Source: VRUE01 sp963774555 (GTDB lineage: Bacteria > Actinomycetota > Thermoleophilia > Solirubrobacterales > 70-9). Taken from it: a stretch of 64,000 nt of DNA. The stretch covers positions 1,116,001-1,180,000 of the forward strand of contig CAVZFL010000001.1 in NCBI GenBank assembly GCA_963774555.1, read 5' to 3'. Position 1 is the first letter of the stretch. The number at the start of each line of letters is the position of its first letter. A program made the position numbers and the translations under genes. Below are positions 7,838-20,030 of the stretch, one piece after another. Under the pieces are notes generated by a model. It was not told the origin of the DNA and ran no database searches. It saw only the letters and a program-made list of their open reading frames with translations.

Positions 7838-7993
7838 ATGAGATTGATCTCCAGACATAGGCATCAGAGCCGAGGCAAGGCCCCGCGGATCGCGATCAGC
7901 CAGGCCGAGATCACCGCCGACCTGCTCTACCCGGCGAGCCCTCGTTCGGCTCGGGTGCGCACCGAGGCACGGGGACGGAGGCCCGGCCGGTGA
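7838..7993 (+). CDS. small basic ORF translationally coupled to the thioesterase
   Basis: This is a 51-codon ORF (begins MRLISRHRHQSRGKAPRIA). It has a well-placed Shine-Dalgarno GGAGG at 7826-7830, seven bases before its ATG. Its stop overlaps the GTG of the thioesterase (GTGA at 7990-7993). The product is very basic with no recognised domain. It may be a leader peptide that sets translation of the next gene, or simply a leader whose coding is accidental. It is the first possible start downstream of the 7792-7810 operator. Confidence 0.35.
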   Translation: MRLISRHRHQSRGKAPRIAISQAEITADLLYPASPRSARVRTEARGRRPGR

Positions 7994-8556
7994 GCGCGGA
8001 GAGCGTCGCCGAGCAGGGGGGCAACGCGGTCGACGCGGCGCTCGCCTTCGCCGAGTCGCGGCCGGAGATCACCCGCAGCCGCGAGCTCGTCTGGCAGGAC
8101 CCCGTGCCGACCGCGGCTGCCGGGGCGACGATGACCGGGATGGAGTACATGGAAGCGATCGTCGCCGGCGAGATGCCACCGCCGCCGATCGCGGTGACGA
8201 TGCGGATGCGCCCGATCGAGCTCGGCGACGGCCGCGCCGTCTTCGAGGGGGAACCGGGGGAGGAGCACTACAACCCGATCGGCGTCGTCCATGGCGGCTA
8301 CGCGGCGACCCTGCTCGACTCGGCCCTCGGCTGCGCCACCCACACCACGCTCCCGGCCGGCGTCGGCTACACCTCGCTCGGCCTCGAGGCCAAGTACGTG
8401 CGCCCGATCACCCGCGACACCGGCCGTGTTCTCTGCGAGGCGAACGTCCTCTACCGCGGCCGCCGCCAGGCCACCGCCGAGGCCAACCTCACCGCAGCCG
8501 ACAGCGGCAAGCTCCTCGCCCACGGCGTCGCGACGCTGATGATCCTCGGCGTTTGA
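7990..8556 (+). CDS. PaaI-type hotdog-fold acyl-CoA thioesterase
   Basis: The 188-residue product contains the hotdog signature NPIGVVHGGYAATLLDSALG, where the HGG loop and the acidic residue of the following helix form the active site of PaaI/YbgC-type thioesterases. Upstream, MTGMEYMEAIVAGEMPPPPI is a conserved lead-in seen in actinobacterial members. These enzymes hydrolyse acyl- or aryl-CoA to free acid and CoA, recycling CoA from dead-end intermediates. It is divergent from the HxlR-ALDH-ACAD operon with shared palindromes, so a common substrate is likely. The GTG at 7990 is chosen because of the overlap with the small upstream ORF; ATG 8130 would give a minimal domain. Confidence 0.85.
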   Translation: MSAESVAEQGGNAVDAALAFAESRPEITRSRELVWQDPVPTAAAGATMTGMEYMEAIVAGEMPPPPIAVTMRMRPIELGDGRAVFEGEPGEEHYNPIGVVHGGYAATLLDSALGCATHTTLPAGVGYTSLGLEAKYVRPITRDTGRVLCEANVLYRGRRQATAEANLTAADSGKLLAHGVATLMILGV

Positions 8557-8587
8557 TAGCAGATAAGCGATAAGTACATATTTGCTA
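8557..8587. promoter_or_regulatory. promoter/operator region of the helix-turn-helix/nucleotidyltransferase pair
   Basis: An AT-rich stretch in an otherwise GC-rich context carries the imperfect inverted repeat TAGCAGATA (8557-8565) and TATTTGCTA (8579-8587), with eight of nine positions matching. It ends 10 bases before the ATG at 8598 and includes a plausible -10 element (TATATT nearby). It fits self-repression by the helix-turn-helix protein. Confidence 0.5.
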
Positions 8588-8597
8588 TATTTGACTC

Positions 8598-8927
8598 ATG
8601 AACACCCCGGGGGAGCTGCTGCGCGAAGCCCGCGCAAGGCACGGCGTCAGCCAGAAGCAGCTCGCGGCGCGTGCATCGACCACCCAGTCCGCGATCTCCC
8701 GGATCGAGCGCAACCGGATCTCGCCCTCGGTTGAGACCCTGCGCGAGCTGCTCTACCTGCTCGGGGAGGATCTGACCTTGGGGGCCGAGAAGCGGGATTT
8801 CGGGATCGATTGGACGCTGAACGTAGAGCGCCTCAAGCTCTCGCCATCCGAGCGGGTGGCGTATGGCCTGGCAATGGCAGGGCAGATGATCGCCATTAGT
8901 CCGAACGTTCGGGTTGACCCCGCATGA
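8598..8927 (+). CDS. XRE-family helix-turn-helix protein, putative antitoxin
   Basis: This 109-residue protein has a Cro/C1-type helix-turn-helix at residues about 5-60: ELLREARARHGVSQKQLAARASTTQSAISRIERN. The C-terminal tail (IDWTLNVERLKLSPSERVAYGLAMAGQM) resembles tails of short regulators paired with nucleotidyltransferases. Its last four bases overlap the start of the nucleotidyltransferase gene (ATGA at 8924-8927). By analogy with other helix-turn-helix/nucleotidyltransferase pairs it is probably the DNA-binding antitoxin and autorepressor. The antitoxin role is inferred. Confidence 0.75.
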   Translation: MNTPGELLREARARHGVSQKQLAARASTTQSAISRIERNRISPSVETLRELLYLLGEDLTLGAEKRDFGIDWTLNVERLKLSPSERVAYGLAMAGQMIAISPNVRVDPA

Positions 8928-9448
8928 TCTCGGAGCCGCTCCCTCCCAAGCCCCCGGACCTGCGCGCGCTGCTCACGCCTCTCCTAAGACACGGCGTCGA
9001 TTTCGTGATGGTCGGGGGGATGGCTGGCCTCAGTCACGGGTCTGGCTATCCGAGTTATGACCTCGACATCGTCTACGCCCGTGACCGAGAGAACATCCAA
9101 CGGCTGGTGGAGGCGCTGCGAGAGATCGGCGTTCGCCTCCGTGGGGCGCCGGCCGACCTGCCATTCCTGCTCGATGCGAAGACAATTGAAAACGGCTCGA
9201 ATTTCACCTTCCTCACTCCCCACGGCGATTTCGACATCCTCGGTTACGCGGATGGGATGCCCAGCTATGAAGAGCTGAGGTCCGATGCGCCGGTGCGCGA
9301 CATTCTCGGTCTCGACATCCGCGTTGCCTCGATCGAGCATCTGATCGCAATGAAACGCGCGGCTAACCGGCCGAAGGACAAGGTGGCGGTCGAGGAGTAC
9401 ATCGGACTCGCCGAGCTGGAGCGAGCCGCCGAAGACTCCGAGGGATAG
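8924..9448 (+). CDS. nucleotidyltransferase of the AbiEii/MNT-like fold, putative toxin
   Basis: This 174-residue protein has the minimal nucleotidyltransferase core: VDFVMVGGMAGLSHGSGYPSYDLDIVY gives the GG(x)A...S and DxD metal-binding motifs, and DFDILG later provides the third acidic residue. The end, VASIEHLIAMKRAANRPKDKVAVEEY, is the helix found in DUF6036/AbiEii-like proteins. Enzymes of this group add nucleotides to tRNA or to partner proteins. It overlaps the XRE gene by four bases, giving a compact two-gene operon of toxin-antitoxin type. A housekeeping role is possible, but the gene order and operator argue for a defence or stress module. Confidence 0.75.
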   Translation: MISEPLPPKPPDLRALLTPLLRHGVDFVMVGGMAGLSHGSGYPSYDLDIVYARDRENIQRLVEALREIGVRLRGAPADLPFLLDAKTIENGSNFTFLTPHGDFDILGYADGMPSYEELRSDAPVRDILGLDIRVASIEHLIAMKRAANRPKDKVAVEEYIGLAELERAAEDSEG

Positions 9449-9449
9449 C

Positions 9450-10886
<1,437 letters not shown>

Positions 10887-11010
10887 CGAGGCGCGAGTCT
10901 ATGACGTCGCGCACGGTGGGTCCCTGCAGCCGCGCGCTATCGTCCCAGGTGTGGGCCAGCTGGCCCTGATCGAGCCGAGATCCGGCATAAACACTCAGAG
11001 AAAGGCAGCC

Positions 11011-12195
11011 ATGCCCAGCACAGTCATCCTCGGTACCGCACGCACGCCCTTCGGCAAGATGGGCGGAACCCTCTCCTCACTGGACGCCACCGACCTCGGC
11101 GGCCACGCGATCGAAGCGGCGCTGGAGCGCTCCGGCGTCGCGCCCGAGCAGGTCGAGCAGGTCGTCTTCGGCCAGGTCCTGCAGGCCGGCCAGGGGCAGA
11201 TCCCCTCGCGCCAGGCCCAGATCAAGGGCGGTATCCCCAAGGAGGTGCCCTCGGAGACGATCAACAAGGTCTGCGCCTCGGGCATGCGCTCGGTCGGCCT
11301 CGCCGACATGGCGATCCGCGCCGGCGACACCGAAGTCGCCGTCACCGGCGGCATGGAGTCGATGAGCCAGGCCCCGCACCTCTTGCCGGGCGCTCGCTTC
11401 GGCTACCGGATGGGCCACGTGGAGACGATCGACGCGATGGTCCACGACGGCCTCACCAATCCCTTCACCGAAAAGCAGATGATCAACGAGGCGAGCGAGG
11501 TCTCCAACGAGCTGGAGATCACCCGCGCCGACATGGATCGCTTTGCCGAGCGCTCGCACCGGCTTGCCGCCGAGGCCACCGACGCCGGCCGCCTCGCCGA
11601 CGAGATCGCCGCGGTCACGGTCAAGTCGCGCAAGGGCGAGCACGCGGTCGAGACCGACGAGGCGATCCGCGCCGAGACCACGGTCGAGACCCTCGCCGGC
11701 CTGCGCGCGATCGGCGGCGAGGACGCCACCCACACCGCCGGCAACGCGCCGGGGGTCAACGACGGCGCCGGCGCGATCGTCGTCGCCTCCGAAGAGTGGG
11801 CGGAAAAGGAGGGGCGGACGCCGCTGGCCCGCGTGCTCTCCTACGGCACCGTCGCCGACGACTTCCCCTACCTGGCGAAAACTCCGGCCAACGCCGCCAA
11901 GCAGGCGCTGGAGAAGATCGGCAAGAGCCCCGAGGACGTCGACCTCTGGGAGATCAACGAGGCCTTCGCCTCGGTCGCGATCAACTCGGTGCGGATGCTC
12001 GATGTCGACAAAGACAAGGTCAACGTCAACGGCGGCGCGATCGCGCTCGGTCACCCGATCGGCGCCTCCGGCGCCCGCATCGTCGGCTCTTTGGTCTATG
12101 AGCTCGGCCGTCGAGGTGGGGGGTTGGGCGTTGCGGCCATCTGTTCCGGTGGCGGGCAGGGCGACGCGATTGTGATTGAGGTGGCCTCGCAGTAG
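11011..12195 (+). CDS. acetyl-CoA acetyltransferase (thiolase)
   Basis: A 394-residue thiolase, which either condenses two acetyl-CoA to acetoacetyl-CoA or cleaves 3-ketoacyl-CoA in beta-oxidation. The nucleophilic Cys88 is in NKVCASGMRSVGLA. The C-terminal signature GGAIALGHPIGASGARI supplies the catalytic His, and AAICSGGGQGDAIVIE the second catalytic Cys. The open frame extends far upstream, but ATG 11011 gives the standard N-terminus (PSTVILGTARTPFGK) and has a purine-rich AGAAAGG just upstream. It fits the acyl-CoA degradation theme of this part of the window. Confidence 0.93.
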   Translation: MPSTVILGTARTPFGKMGGTLSSLDATDLGGHAIEAALERSGVAPEQVEQVVFGQVLQAGQGQIPSRQAQIKGGIPKEVPSETINKVCASGMRSVGLADMAIRAGDTEVAVTGGMESMSQAPHLLPGARFGYRMGHVETIDAMVHDGLTNPFTEKQMINEASEVSNELEITRADMDRFAERSHRLAAEATDAGRLADEIAAVTVKSRKGEHAVETDEAIRAETTVETLAGLRAIGGEDATHTAGNAPGVNDGAGAIVVASEEWAEKEGRTPLARVLSYGTVADDFPYLAKTPANAAKQALEKIGKSPEDVDLWEINEAFASVAINSVRMLDVDKDKVNVNGGAIALGHPIGASGARIVGSLVYELGRRGGGLGVAAICSGGGQGDAIVIEVASQ

Positions 12196-12331
12196 CGCGG
12201 CCGCTGCAAACCGGCGCATCTCGGGGTCCTCGGTCGCTCGGATCGGGTCACGCACCAACTGTGCGCTCCCCTCGCCTCGCTCCCTGCGTCCCCCGACCTG
12301 CTTGGTTTTCACGGCCGTTCGAGGGACGTAG

Positions 12332-13117
12332 ATGAGCCAAGCAGCCGCCTTCTTCGACCTCGATAAGACCCTGATGGCAGGGTCGTCGGGGATGCAGTTC
12401 GCTCGCGTCGCCGCGCGGCACAAGCTGGTCAGCCGCAGGCAGCTGGCCAGCTGGGGCTTCGAGCACCTGCGCTACCGCCTGCGCGGCACCACCGACGAGC
12501 GCACGACCGAGGTGCTGCGAGTGGCCCGCGAGCTGATCGCGGGCGTGCCGGCTCGCAGCTTCGAACGGATGAACCCCGAGGTGATGGCGGCGATCCTGCC
12601 GCGGGTCTACCCGCAGATGCTCGACGAGGTCCATTCCCACCAGGACGCCGGCCGACCCACCTTCATCGTCAGTGCCGCCGGCAGCGGCGTGGTCGAGCCG
12701 CTCGCCATCGTGCTCGGCATGGACGGCGGCGTCGGCACCCGCTACGGGGTGGGGGAGGACGGCGCCCTGACCGGCCGCTTCGACGGCCCCTTCGTTTACG
12801 GCAAGGGCAAGGTCGAGGCGATGGAGGCCTTTGCCGCCGAGCACGACATCGACCTCGCCGCCTCCTACGCCTACTCCGACTCGATCTCCGACCTGCCGAT
12901 GCTGCGCGCGGTCGGCAACCCGGTGGTGGTCAACCCGGACCCACCGCTGGCCGAGATCGCTCGCGAAGAGGGCTGGCAGACGCTGCGCTTCGAGCGCCTC
13001 GGTCGCCGCCTTGTCGCCGTCGCCGTAACCCTTCTGGCGACCGTGGCGGGCTTCGGCGGCTCCCGCATCGCCGCCCGCCGCAAGCAGCCGCCCCGCCGCT
13101 TCCCCACCCGCCGCTGA
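12332..13117 (+). CDS. HAD-IB family hydrolase (SerB-like phosphatase) with C-terminal membrane segment
   Basis: This 261-residue protein has the haloacid dehalogenase motifs: FFDLDKTLMAGSSG (nucleophile and acid Asp), FIVSAAGSGVV (motif II), a Lys in YGKGKVEAM, and YSDSISDLPML (motif III). The IB subfamily includes phosphoserine phosphatase and lipid-related phosphatases. Near the end, LVAVAVTLLATVAGFGG forms a single hydrophobic segment followed by a basic tail, so the enzyme is probably membrane-anchored and may act on a lipid or envelope phosphate. The substrate is not known. It is followed by two copies of the dispersed palindromic repeat. Confidence 0.85.
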   Translation: MSQAAAFFDLDKTLMAGSSGMQFARVAARHKLVSRRQLASWGFEHLRYRLRGTTDERTTEVLRVARELIAGVPARSFERMNPEVMAAILPRVYPQMLDEVHSHQDAGRPTFIVSAAGSGVVEPLAIVLGMDGGVGTRYGVGEDGALTGRFDGPFVYGKGKVEAMEAFAAEHDIDLAASYAYSDSISDLPMLRAVGNPVVVNPDPPLAEIAREEGWQTLRFERLGRRLVAVAVTLLATVAGFGGSRIAARRKQPPRRFPTRR

Positions 13118-13120
13118 CCG

Positions 13121-13164
13121 GGTGCAACGCCTTGTCCCCCCAGTGGGTGGACAGGACGTTGCAG
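13121..13164. repeat. dispersed palindromic repeat, copy 1
   Basis: The first of three copies of a roughly 45-base element with consensus ends GGTGCAACGCTTTGTCC and CGTTGCrCC. The ends are self-complementary, so the element can form a hairpin. It follows the HAD hydrolase stop almost directly (4 bases). This copy carries a change to GCCTTG and ends GTTGCAGC, weakening the stem. Confidence 0.75.
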
Positions 13165-13192
13165 CTGGGCACGCCAGAACGCTTCACATTCG

Positions 13193-13237
13193 GGTGCAAC
13201 GCTTTGTCCCCTTGGCGGGTGGATAAAGCGTTGCGCC
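13193..13237. repeat. dispersed palindromic repeat, copy 2
   Basis: The second copy lies 28 bases after copy 1 in the same orientation, just upstream of the mutase gene. The arms GCAACGCTTT and AAAGCGTTGC are perfectly complementary over 10 bases, so this copy makes the strongest inner stem. A terminator-like or REP-like role between the HAD and mutase genes is possible. Confidence 0.75.
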
Positions 13238-13262
13238 CCGGATCGGCCCGTAGACTCCGGGC

Positions 13263-14885
<1,623 letters not shown>

Positions 14886-14910
14886 TCCGACCCAGGCCGC
14901 GCTGAAAGGC

Positions 14911-15620
14911 CTACAGCAACGCCCTTACCGCTTCATCGAAGACCCCGGGGTCTTCCAGCGCAAAATGCCTCAGCGGACGTGCCGATCCACCCGTCGGCCC
15001 AATCAAGAACGATGGCGTGCTTTTCAGCTTCTCCGCTCTTGCGAGCTCTTCATCGGCGCTGATCCTGTCGCCCCAGGCTCCGGGATTGCGATCTCTCTCC
15101 CAGCGCCACATTTCTACGCCGACCAGCCCCGCGATCTGACTGAGAAAGTCGTCGTCGACGTAGCCGACGCCCTCCGGACCCTGCTCACGGTAGAAGATGT
15201 CGATGAAGCTCCAAAGCCTGCCCTGTCGCCCCGCCGCCAGCGCCGCGGCCTGCTGTTCGCCGAATTCCAACGAACCGCCCGCCTTCCTGGTGTCGGTTTC
15301 CAATGAGCGGAAGCGGATCTGCAGCTTGCCCTCACGCACCCAGTGGCGGATCAGAAAGGGCAGCGCACCCAGCATCACCTGACGGGACTCTTTGCACTGC
15401 AGATCGCCGAAGAACTGCAGCGTCACCGGCGCTTTGCGATAGCCGAGGACCGATCCGTGCTGGGGGAGATCAGCAGAGCAGGGAATCGGTCCGCAGTGTT
15501 GCGTCGGGTTCGGATGGGAGTGTCAGCCTGCCGCTTCGCGGTGGAGTCGCCGATGCTCGCCGCGATCACGATCGCGACAACCAAAAAGGCAAGCGAAAGA
15601 AGGAGAAACAAAAACTTCAT
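14911..15620 (-). CDS. DsbA-like thioredoxin-fold protein, frameshifted and lacking the second active-site Cys
   Basis: The thioredoxin-fold part reads LPQHGSVLGYRKAPVTLQFFGDLQCKESRQV and ends with KLKSTPSFLIGPTGG, the cis-Pro region of DsbA/DsbG-type proteins. The usual CxxC is CKES, so only one thiol remains. The N-terminal signal-anchor (MKFLFLLLSLAFLVVAIVIA, ATG at 15620) is in a different frame; the frame changes between about 15440 and 15525. Without the shift the protein could start at GTG 15426, but that would cut the first strand. Either this is a decaying gene or the base sequence has one error. Single-thiol relatives can act as isomerase-like or binding proteins. Confidence 0.6.
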
Positions 15621-15713
15621 TTTGTTTGCGGTCACCATTTGCATTTTTTAAATCCTGGGCCCATACTGGCAAAATGCTCAAGAATTCCTATTCGTTACGG
15701 GCAGTCTAGTCCA

Positions 15714-18700
15714 ATGACCCTGCGGGCCAGAGCACTCGTCGTTTGTTTCCTGGCCCTCCTCGCTCCAGCCACCTTCGCCGCAACCTACTGGCCCTGGCCG
15801 GTCCGTTCGAATCGCCGGTCAACCCACCGGAAACGTGGGGCGAAGACAACCCAAGTCCGCCCCGAACGTCCCCAACTGCTACCGGGCCGCACCCGTCAAC
15901 TGCGCCACCGGCAACCAGGCCGAGGAACAGACAGATCTCGTCCTGGGCGGCCGCGGTCCCGTCCTGCATCTCACCCGCTCCTACAACTCCCAGGCCGCCG
16001 TCGAAGCCAAAGAAGCCGGTCCCTGGGGCTACGGCTGGTCCGGCCCCTACAGCTCCCACCTGGAATTCAACAAAGAATCGGGCGGCGTCACAGTCGTGCA
16101 GGAAAACGGCGCCACTGCCAGCTTCGCACTCCAGGGCGGCAAATACGTCCCCGGCGCCTGGATCCAGGCAACCCTGGTCGAAAATCGAAGCGGAAAATCT
16201 ACATCTTCACCCTGCCCACACAGGAAAAGCTGAAGTTCAACTCCGAAGGCCAGCTGACCGAACAGAAAGACCGCAACGGCAACGCACTCACCTTCACCTA
16301 CGAATCGGGCAAGCTGATCAAAGTCAGAGACGGCGCTGGGCGCGAACTCATGGGTTTCCTATACCGGCTCCCAGGTGACGACCGTTGAAGACGCCGCGGG
16401 CCCGCAACGCCAAATACGCCTACGAATCGGGCAACCTCGCTTCGGTGACATTCTCGGGAGAAGAAACCGCCGCGCTGGAAATTCAAATACGACGCCTCTC
16501 ACCAGCTAACCGAAATGACCGACGGGCGCGGCGGCGTGACGAAAACCGAATACGACGAAAAACACCAGGTCAAAAAACAGACCGACCCGATGGAACGGGT
16601 GATCAAATTCGAATACGGCGAATCGGGTGGCCACAAGACGACAACGATCACCGAACCCAACGGATCGACGACCTTCGAGAAGTTCAACGAAGCAGGCGAG
16701 CCGCTGGAAGTGATCAAGGCTAAAGGCGTCACGGGCCTCGAGCGCAAAACGACCAACGAATACAACGCTGCCTACGAGCTGATCGAAAGCGACCGACGCT
16801 CTCGGCCACTCGACGACCTACGAATACAACGCCGCCGGTGACCTCACGCTCGAAAAAGACGCCGAAGGCAACGAATCCAAATGGACCTACAACGCCACCC
16901 ACGACGTCGAAACCGAAACGACGCCGAAGGGCGAGAAAACGACCTACAAACGCGACGCCCACGGCAACGTCGAAGCGATCGAACGTCCGGCGCCTGGCGA
17001 AACGACCCAGAAATCGACCTTCAAACATGCCGCCAACGGCGACCTGGAATCGGCAACCGATCCGCTCGGCCACGAAACCAAATTCGAATACGACACTTAT
17101 GGCGACGTCAAAGCCGAAACCGATCCCGAAGGCGACAAGACGACTTGGACCTACAACAAAGACGGCCAGCAGCTGACCGAAGTCTCCCCCCGCGGCAACG
17201 AAGAAGGCGCCAAAGCCGAAGAATTCGAAACGAAAACCGAACGCGACGCCCAAGGACGGCCGATCAAGGTCACCGACCCGCTCGGCCACGAAACCAAATT
17301 CGCCTACGACAAAAACGGCAACCTGGAATCGGTGACCGACGCGCTCGGCCACACGACGAAATACATCTATGACGCCGACAACGAGCGCACCGAAGTCGAA
17401 GCAGCAAACGGCAACACGACCGAAAGCGGCCTACGACAGCATGGGCCAGGTCAAAAGCCGCACCAACGGCAATGGCTACACGACGAAATACGAACGCAAC
17501 GCCCTCGAGCAGCTGACCGAAACGATCGATCCGCTCGAACGCAAAACGAAACAGCGAATACGACGCGGCGGGCAACCTGAAAAAAACCGAAGACGCGCTC
17601 GGCCGCACGACCACCTACACCTACGACAAAGCCAATCGACCGACCGAAAGAAGTCAACTACTCCGAAGAAGCCACGCACGACGTCACTTACAAATACGAC
17701 AAAGACGGCAATGTCACCGAAATGGTCGACGGCACGGGCACGACGACCAGGGTCTACGACCAGCTCGATCGGCTGACCGAAGTCGACCAACGGCAAAAAA
17801 GAAGTCGTCAAATACAAATACGACCTCGGCAACGAGCAGACCGAACTCACCTATCCAAACGGCGAAACGATCAAACGTGCCTTCGACAAAGCAGGGCGCA
17901 TGGAAAAGGTCACCGACTGGCTCGGCAAAGAAACCATCTTTGCCTACAACCGTGATTCTCAGATCAAAGCGACGACCTTCCCAGCCTCGACCGCCAACGT
18001 GGACGAATACTCCTACGACAAAGCGAACGGACTGACCGAAGTCGCGATGAAGAAGAAAGCCGAAGTACTGGCTTCAATGTCCTATACGCGGGACAAAATC
18101 GGCCAGATCGAAAAATCGACCGAGATCGGCTTCCCCGAAGTCCCGGAATACAAATACGAATACGACACCAGGAATCGGCTGACCAAAAGCAACGGCACGA
18201 CCTTCGGCTATGACTCAGCCAACAACGTGACCAAAATCTCCTCGACCACCTACACCTACGACAAAGCCGACCAAATCGCGACGGCGAGCAACGCGACCTT
18301 CGAATTCAACAAACTCGGCCAGCGGGTCAAAGAAACGCGGTCGGGAAAAGCGGCCACCACCTACTCCTACGACCAGGCCGGCAATCTGATCGCCGTAGAA
18401 TCGCCAGAACTCGAAAAAAATACCTTCAAATACGACGGTACCGGGCTGATGGCGACTGAAACCAAGGGCGCCTCCACCTATCCGATGTTTTGGGACTCGA
18501 CAGCGTCTCTTCCTCTTCTGCTTCGAGGTGGACAGGACTACTTCATCTACGGCCCCGATGGCCTTCCCATCGAGCAGATCACGGTGGGCAATGCTCTATA
18601 TCTCCACCATGACCAGCTGGGTTCCACCCGTGTTCTGACAAACCCAAGTGGAGAAGTCGTGGGTACCTATCGCTATGGTCCCAACGGCGCTTTCTGGCAG

Positions 18701-19375
18701 CACACCGGCACGGCGAGCACCTTGATGGGCTGGGCCGGTCAGCGCCGACTGCACACCGGTATCCAGCTGATCTACCTTCGAGCCCGCACTTACGATCCCG
18801 AAACGGCTCAGTTCCTCAGCGTAGACCCATTGGTCGGGATCGTGGGAGAAACGTACGCGTATGCTGCGGATAACCCCGTCAACTCTACTGACCCTTCTGG
18901 CTTTATTCCTACCTCCAGTGTTATGGACTGCGGCGGGCAATCGGGGATGACTGGAACTGAAGGTAAAGATCCCGAGCCTATCGATTGGCTTGACTATTTC
19001 CGAAATCGGTTCAAGGATGGAGGGGTCGCGCTCGCCCAAGAGTTGCTAAAGAATGGAGGAATGGACCTTCGAGACCTGCCGGCTGACCTCCTCAGGTCCG
19101 CAGGAGTAGAGCTCCTTGCCAAGTACCTGGATAGCAATGGCTATAAGAAGTGGGCCAGAGCTATTGATATTGGGAGCAAGATCTCCGAGGGTCTTGAGTG
19201 GCTAGATACGGGGTGGACAGTAGCCAAGAGGACTATTTTGACCGATCTTCCTGTCGTCGGTCGCACGGTGTTGAACTCAAGTGGAGCGCTGATTGTAGTA
19301 CCAGGTCTTGAGTTGCAGATGCAGTTGCAGCAGCTAGGCGGCCATCGTCCCTCTTCGTATCCAGGAGGCACATAG
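15714..19375 (+). CDS. secreted RHS/YD-repeat protein with C-terminal variable domain, interrupted by frameshifts
   Basis: The start at ATG 15714 gives a signal peptide (MTLRARALVVCFLALLAPA). Next comes an RHS N-terminal region (NCATGNQAEEQTDLVLGGRG, LTRSYNSQ), then about 30 YD repeats such as TDPLGHETKFEYD, and the RHS core at about 18595-18895 (LHHDQLGSTRVL, YLRARTYDPETAQFLSVDP, NPVNSTDPSG). RHS proteins form a hollow beta-cage around a C-terminal toxin or adhesive domain. Past PSGF, about 150 residues form an unrecognised C-terminal domain in visibly lower-GC sequence. The 5' two-thirds are split among frames by at least eight single-base shifts (about 15800-17790), while 17900-19375 is open. 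No immunity gene follows. Confidence is high for the family, low for an intact product. Confidence 0.8.
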
Positions 19376-19386
19376 GCTTTGAACCT

Positions 19387-19522
19387 TAGTAGTCCAGCAG
19401 CCCGATCTTGCGATTGAACCGCTCGGATAGCCGGAACCACAGCAGGACGTAGGCAAACCGGACCAGGCCTTTTCGGTCTCCCGTACCTGGACGGTGGACA
19501 CCCTCCTTCCAAGCTGAGTGGT
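19387..19522 (-). pseudogene. possible remnant or frameshifted small gene
   Basis: On the minus strand, one frame ends in a protein-like stretch GLVRFAYVLLWFRLSERFN followed by RKIGLLDY and a TAA near 19389. A GTG with AAGGAGG just before it (start near 19522) opens another frame reading STVQVRETEK. Joining the two across an AAAA run would give a product of about 45 residues. It may be the 3' end of a lost gene or a small gene with one base error. The function is unknown. Confidence 0.25.
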
Positions 19523-19577
19523 CGAGCGGGTCGGATAAAGGTGCAGCTCCTGCAGGCAGCGGTAGTGTTCCCGGCGC

Positions 19578-19997
19578 ATGACAACCGTTACCGCCCGCAA
19601 GATCCGCGTCGTCGTCGCCAAGCCTGGCTTGGATGGGCACGACCGTGGGGCCAAGATCATCGCTCGGGCTCTGCGTGACGCCGGCATGGAGGTGATCTAC
19701 ACCGGCTTGCACCAGACGCCGGAGCAGATCGCGGAGACGGTGATTCAGGAGGATGCAGATGCGGTTGGGCTCTCGATCCTTTCCGGCGCCCACATGACGC
19801 TGGTGCCGAAGGTGGTCGAGCTGCTTGCGGCGCAGGGGGTCGACGACGTCCTGGTCACGGTCGGGGGGACGATCCCGGCCGAGGACATTCCTGAGCTGAA
19901 GAAGCTCGGCGTCGCTGCGATCTTCACGCCTGGAGCGGGGACCGACGAGATCGTCGAGTTCATCCGCGAGGGCGCCTCTGAGCGCCACGAAGCGTGA
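19578..19997 (+). CDS. cobalamin-binding small subunit of acyl-CoA mutase
   Basis: This 139-residue protein is a stand-alone B12-binding domain. DGHDRGAKII carries the DxHxxG motif whose His is the lower cobalt ligand, followed by GLSILSGAHMTL and VTVGGTIP of the same Rossmann-like fold. It is the missing half of the mutase whose catalytic chain is at 13263-14885; together they would rearrange the carbon skeleton of an acyl-CoA. The broken RHS gene and the DsbA-like gene now lie between the two subunits. It precedes the etf operon by 106 bases, with a palindromic operator between. Confidence 0.92.
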   Translation: MTTVTARKIRVVVAKPGLDGHDRGAKIIARALRDAGMEVIYTGLHQTPEQIAETVIQEDADAVGLSILSGAHMTLVPKVVELLAAQGVDDVLVTVGGTIPAEDIPELKKLGVAAIFTPGAGTDEIVEFIREGASERHEA

Positions 19998-20030
19998 TAT
20001 TTCGCACGTCAAACGTCGCACCGCCTGGTG

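Noticed and set aside
16800..17860. YD-repeat region considered as a tandem DNA repeat or CRISPR-like array
   Set aside because: The periodicity is at protein level (about 20 residues with TDPLGH..YEYD) and the DNA units are not near-identical; there is no direct-repeat/spacer structure.
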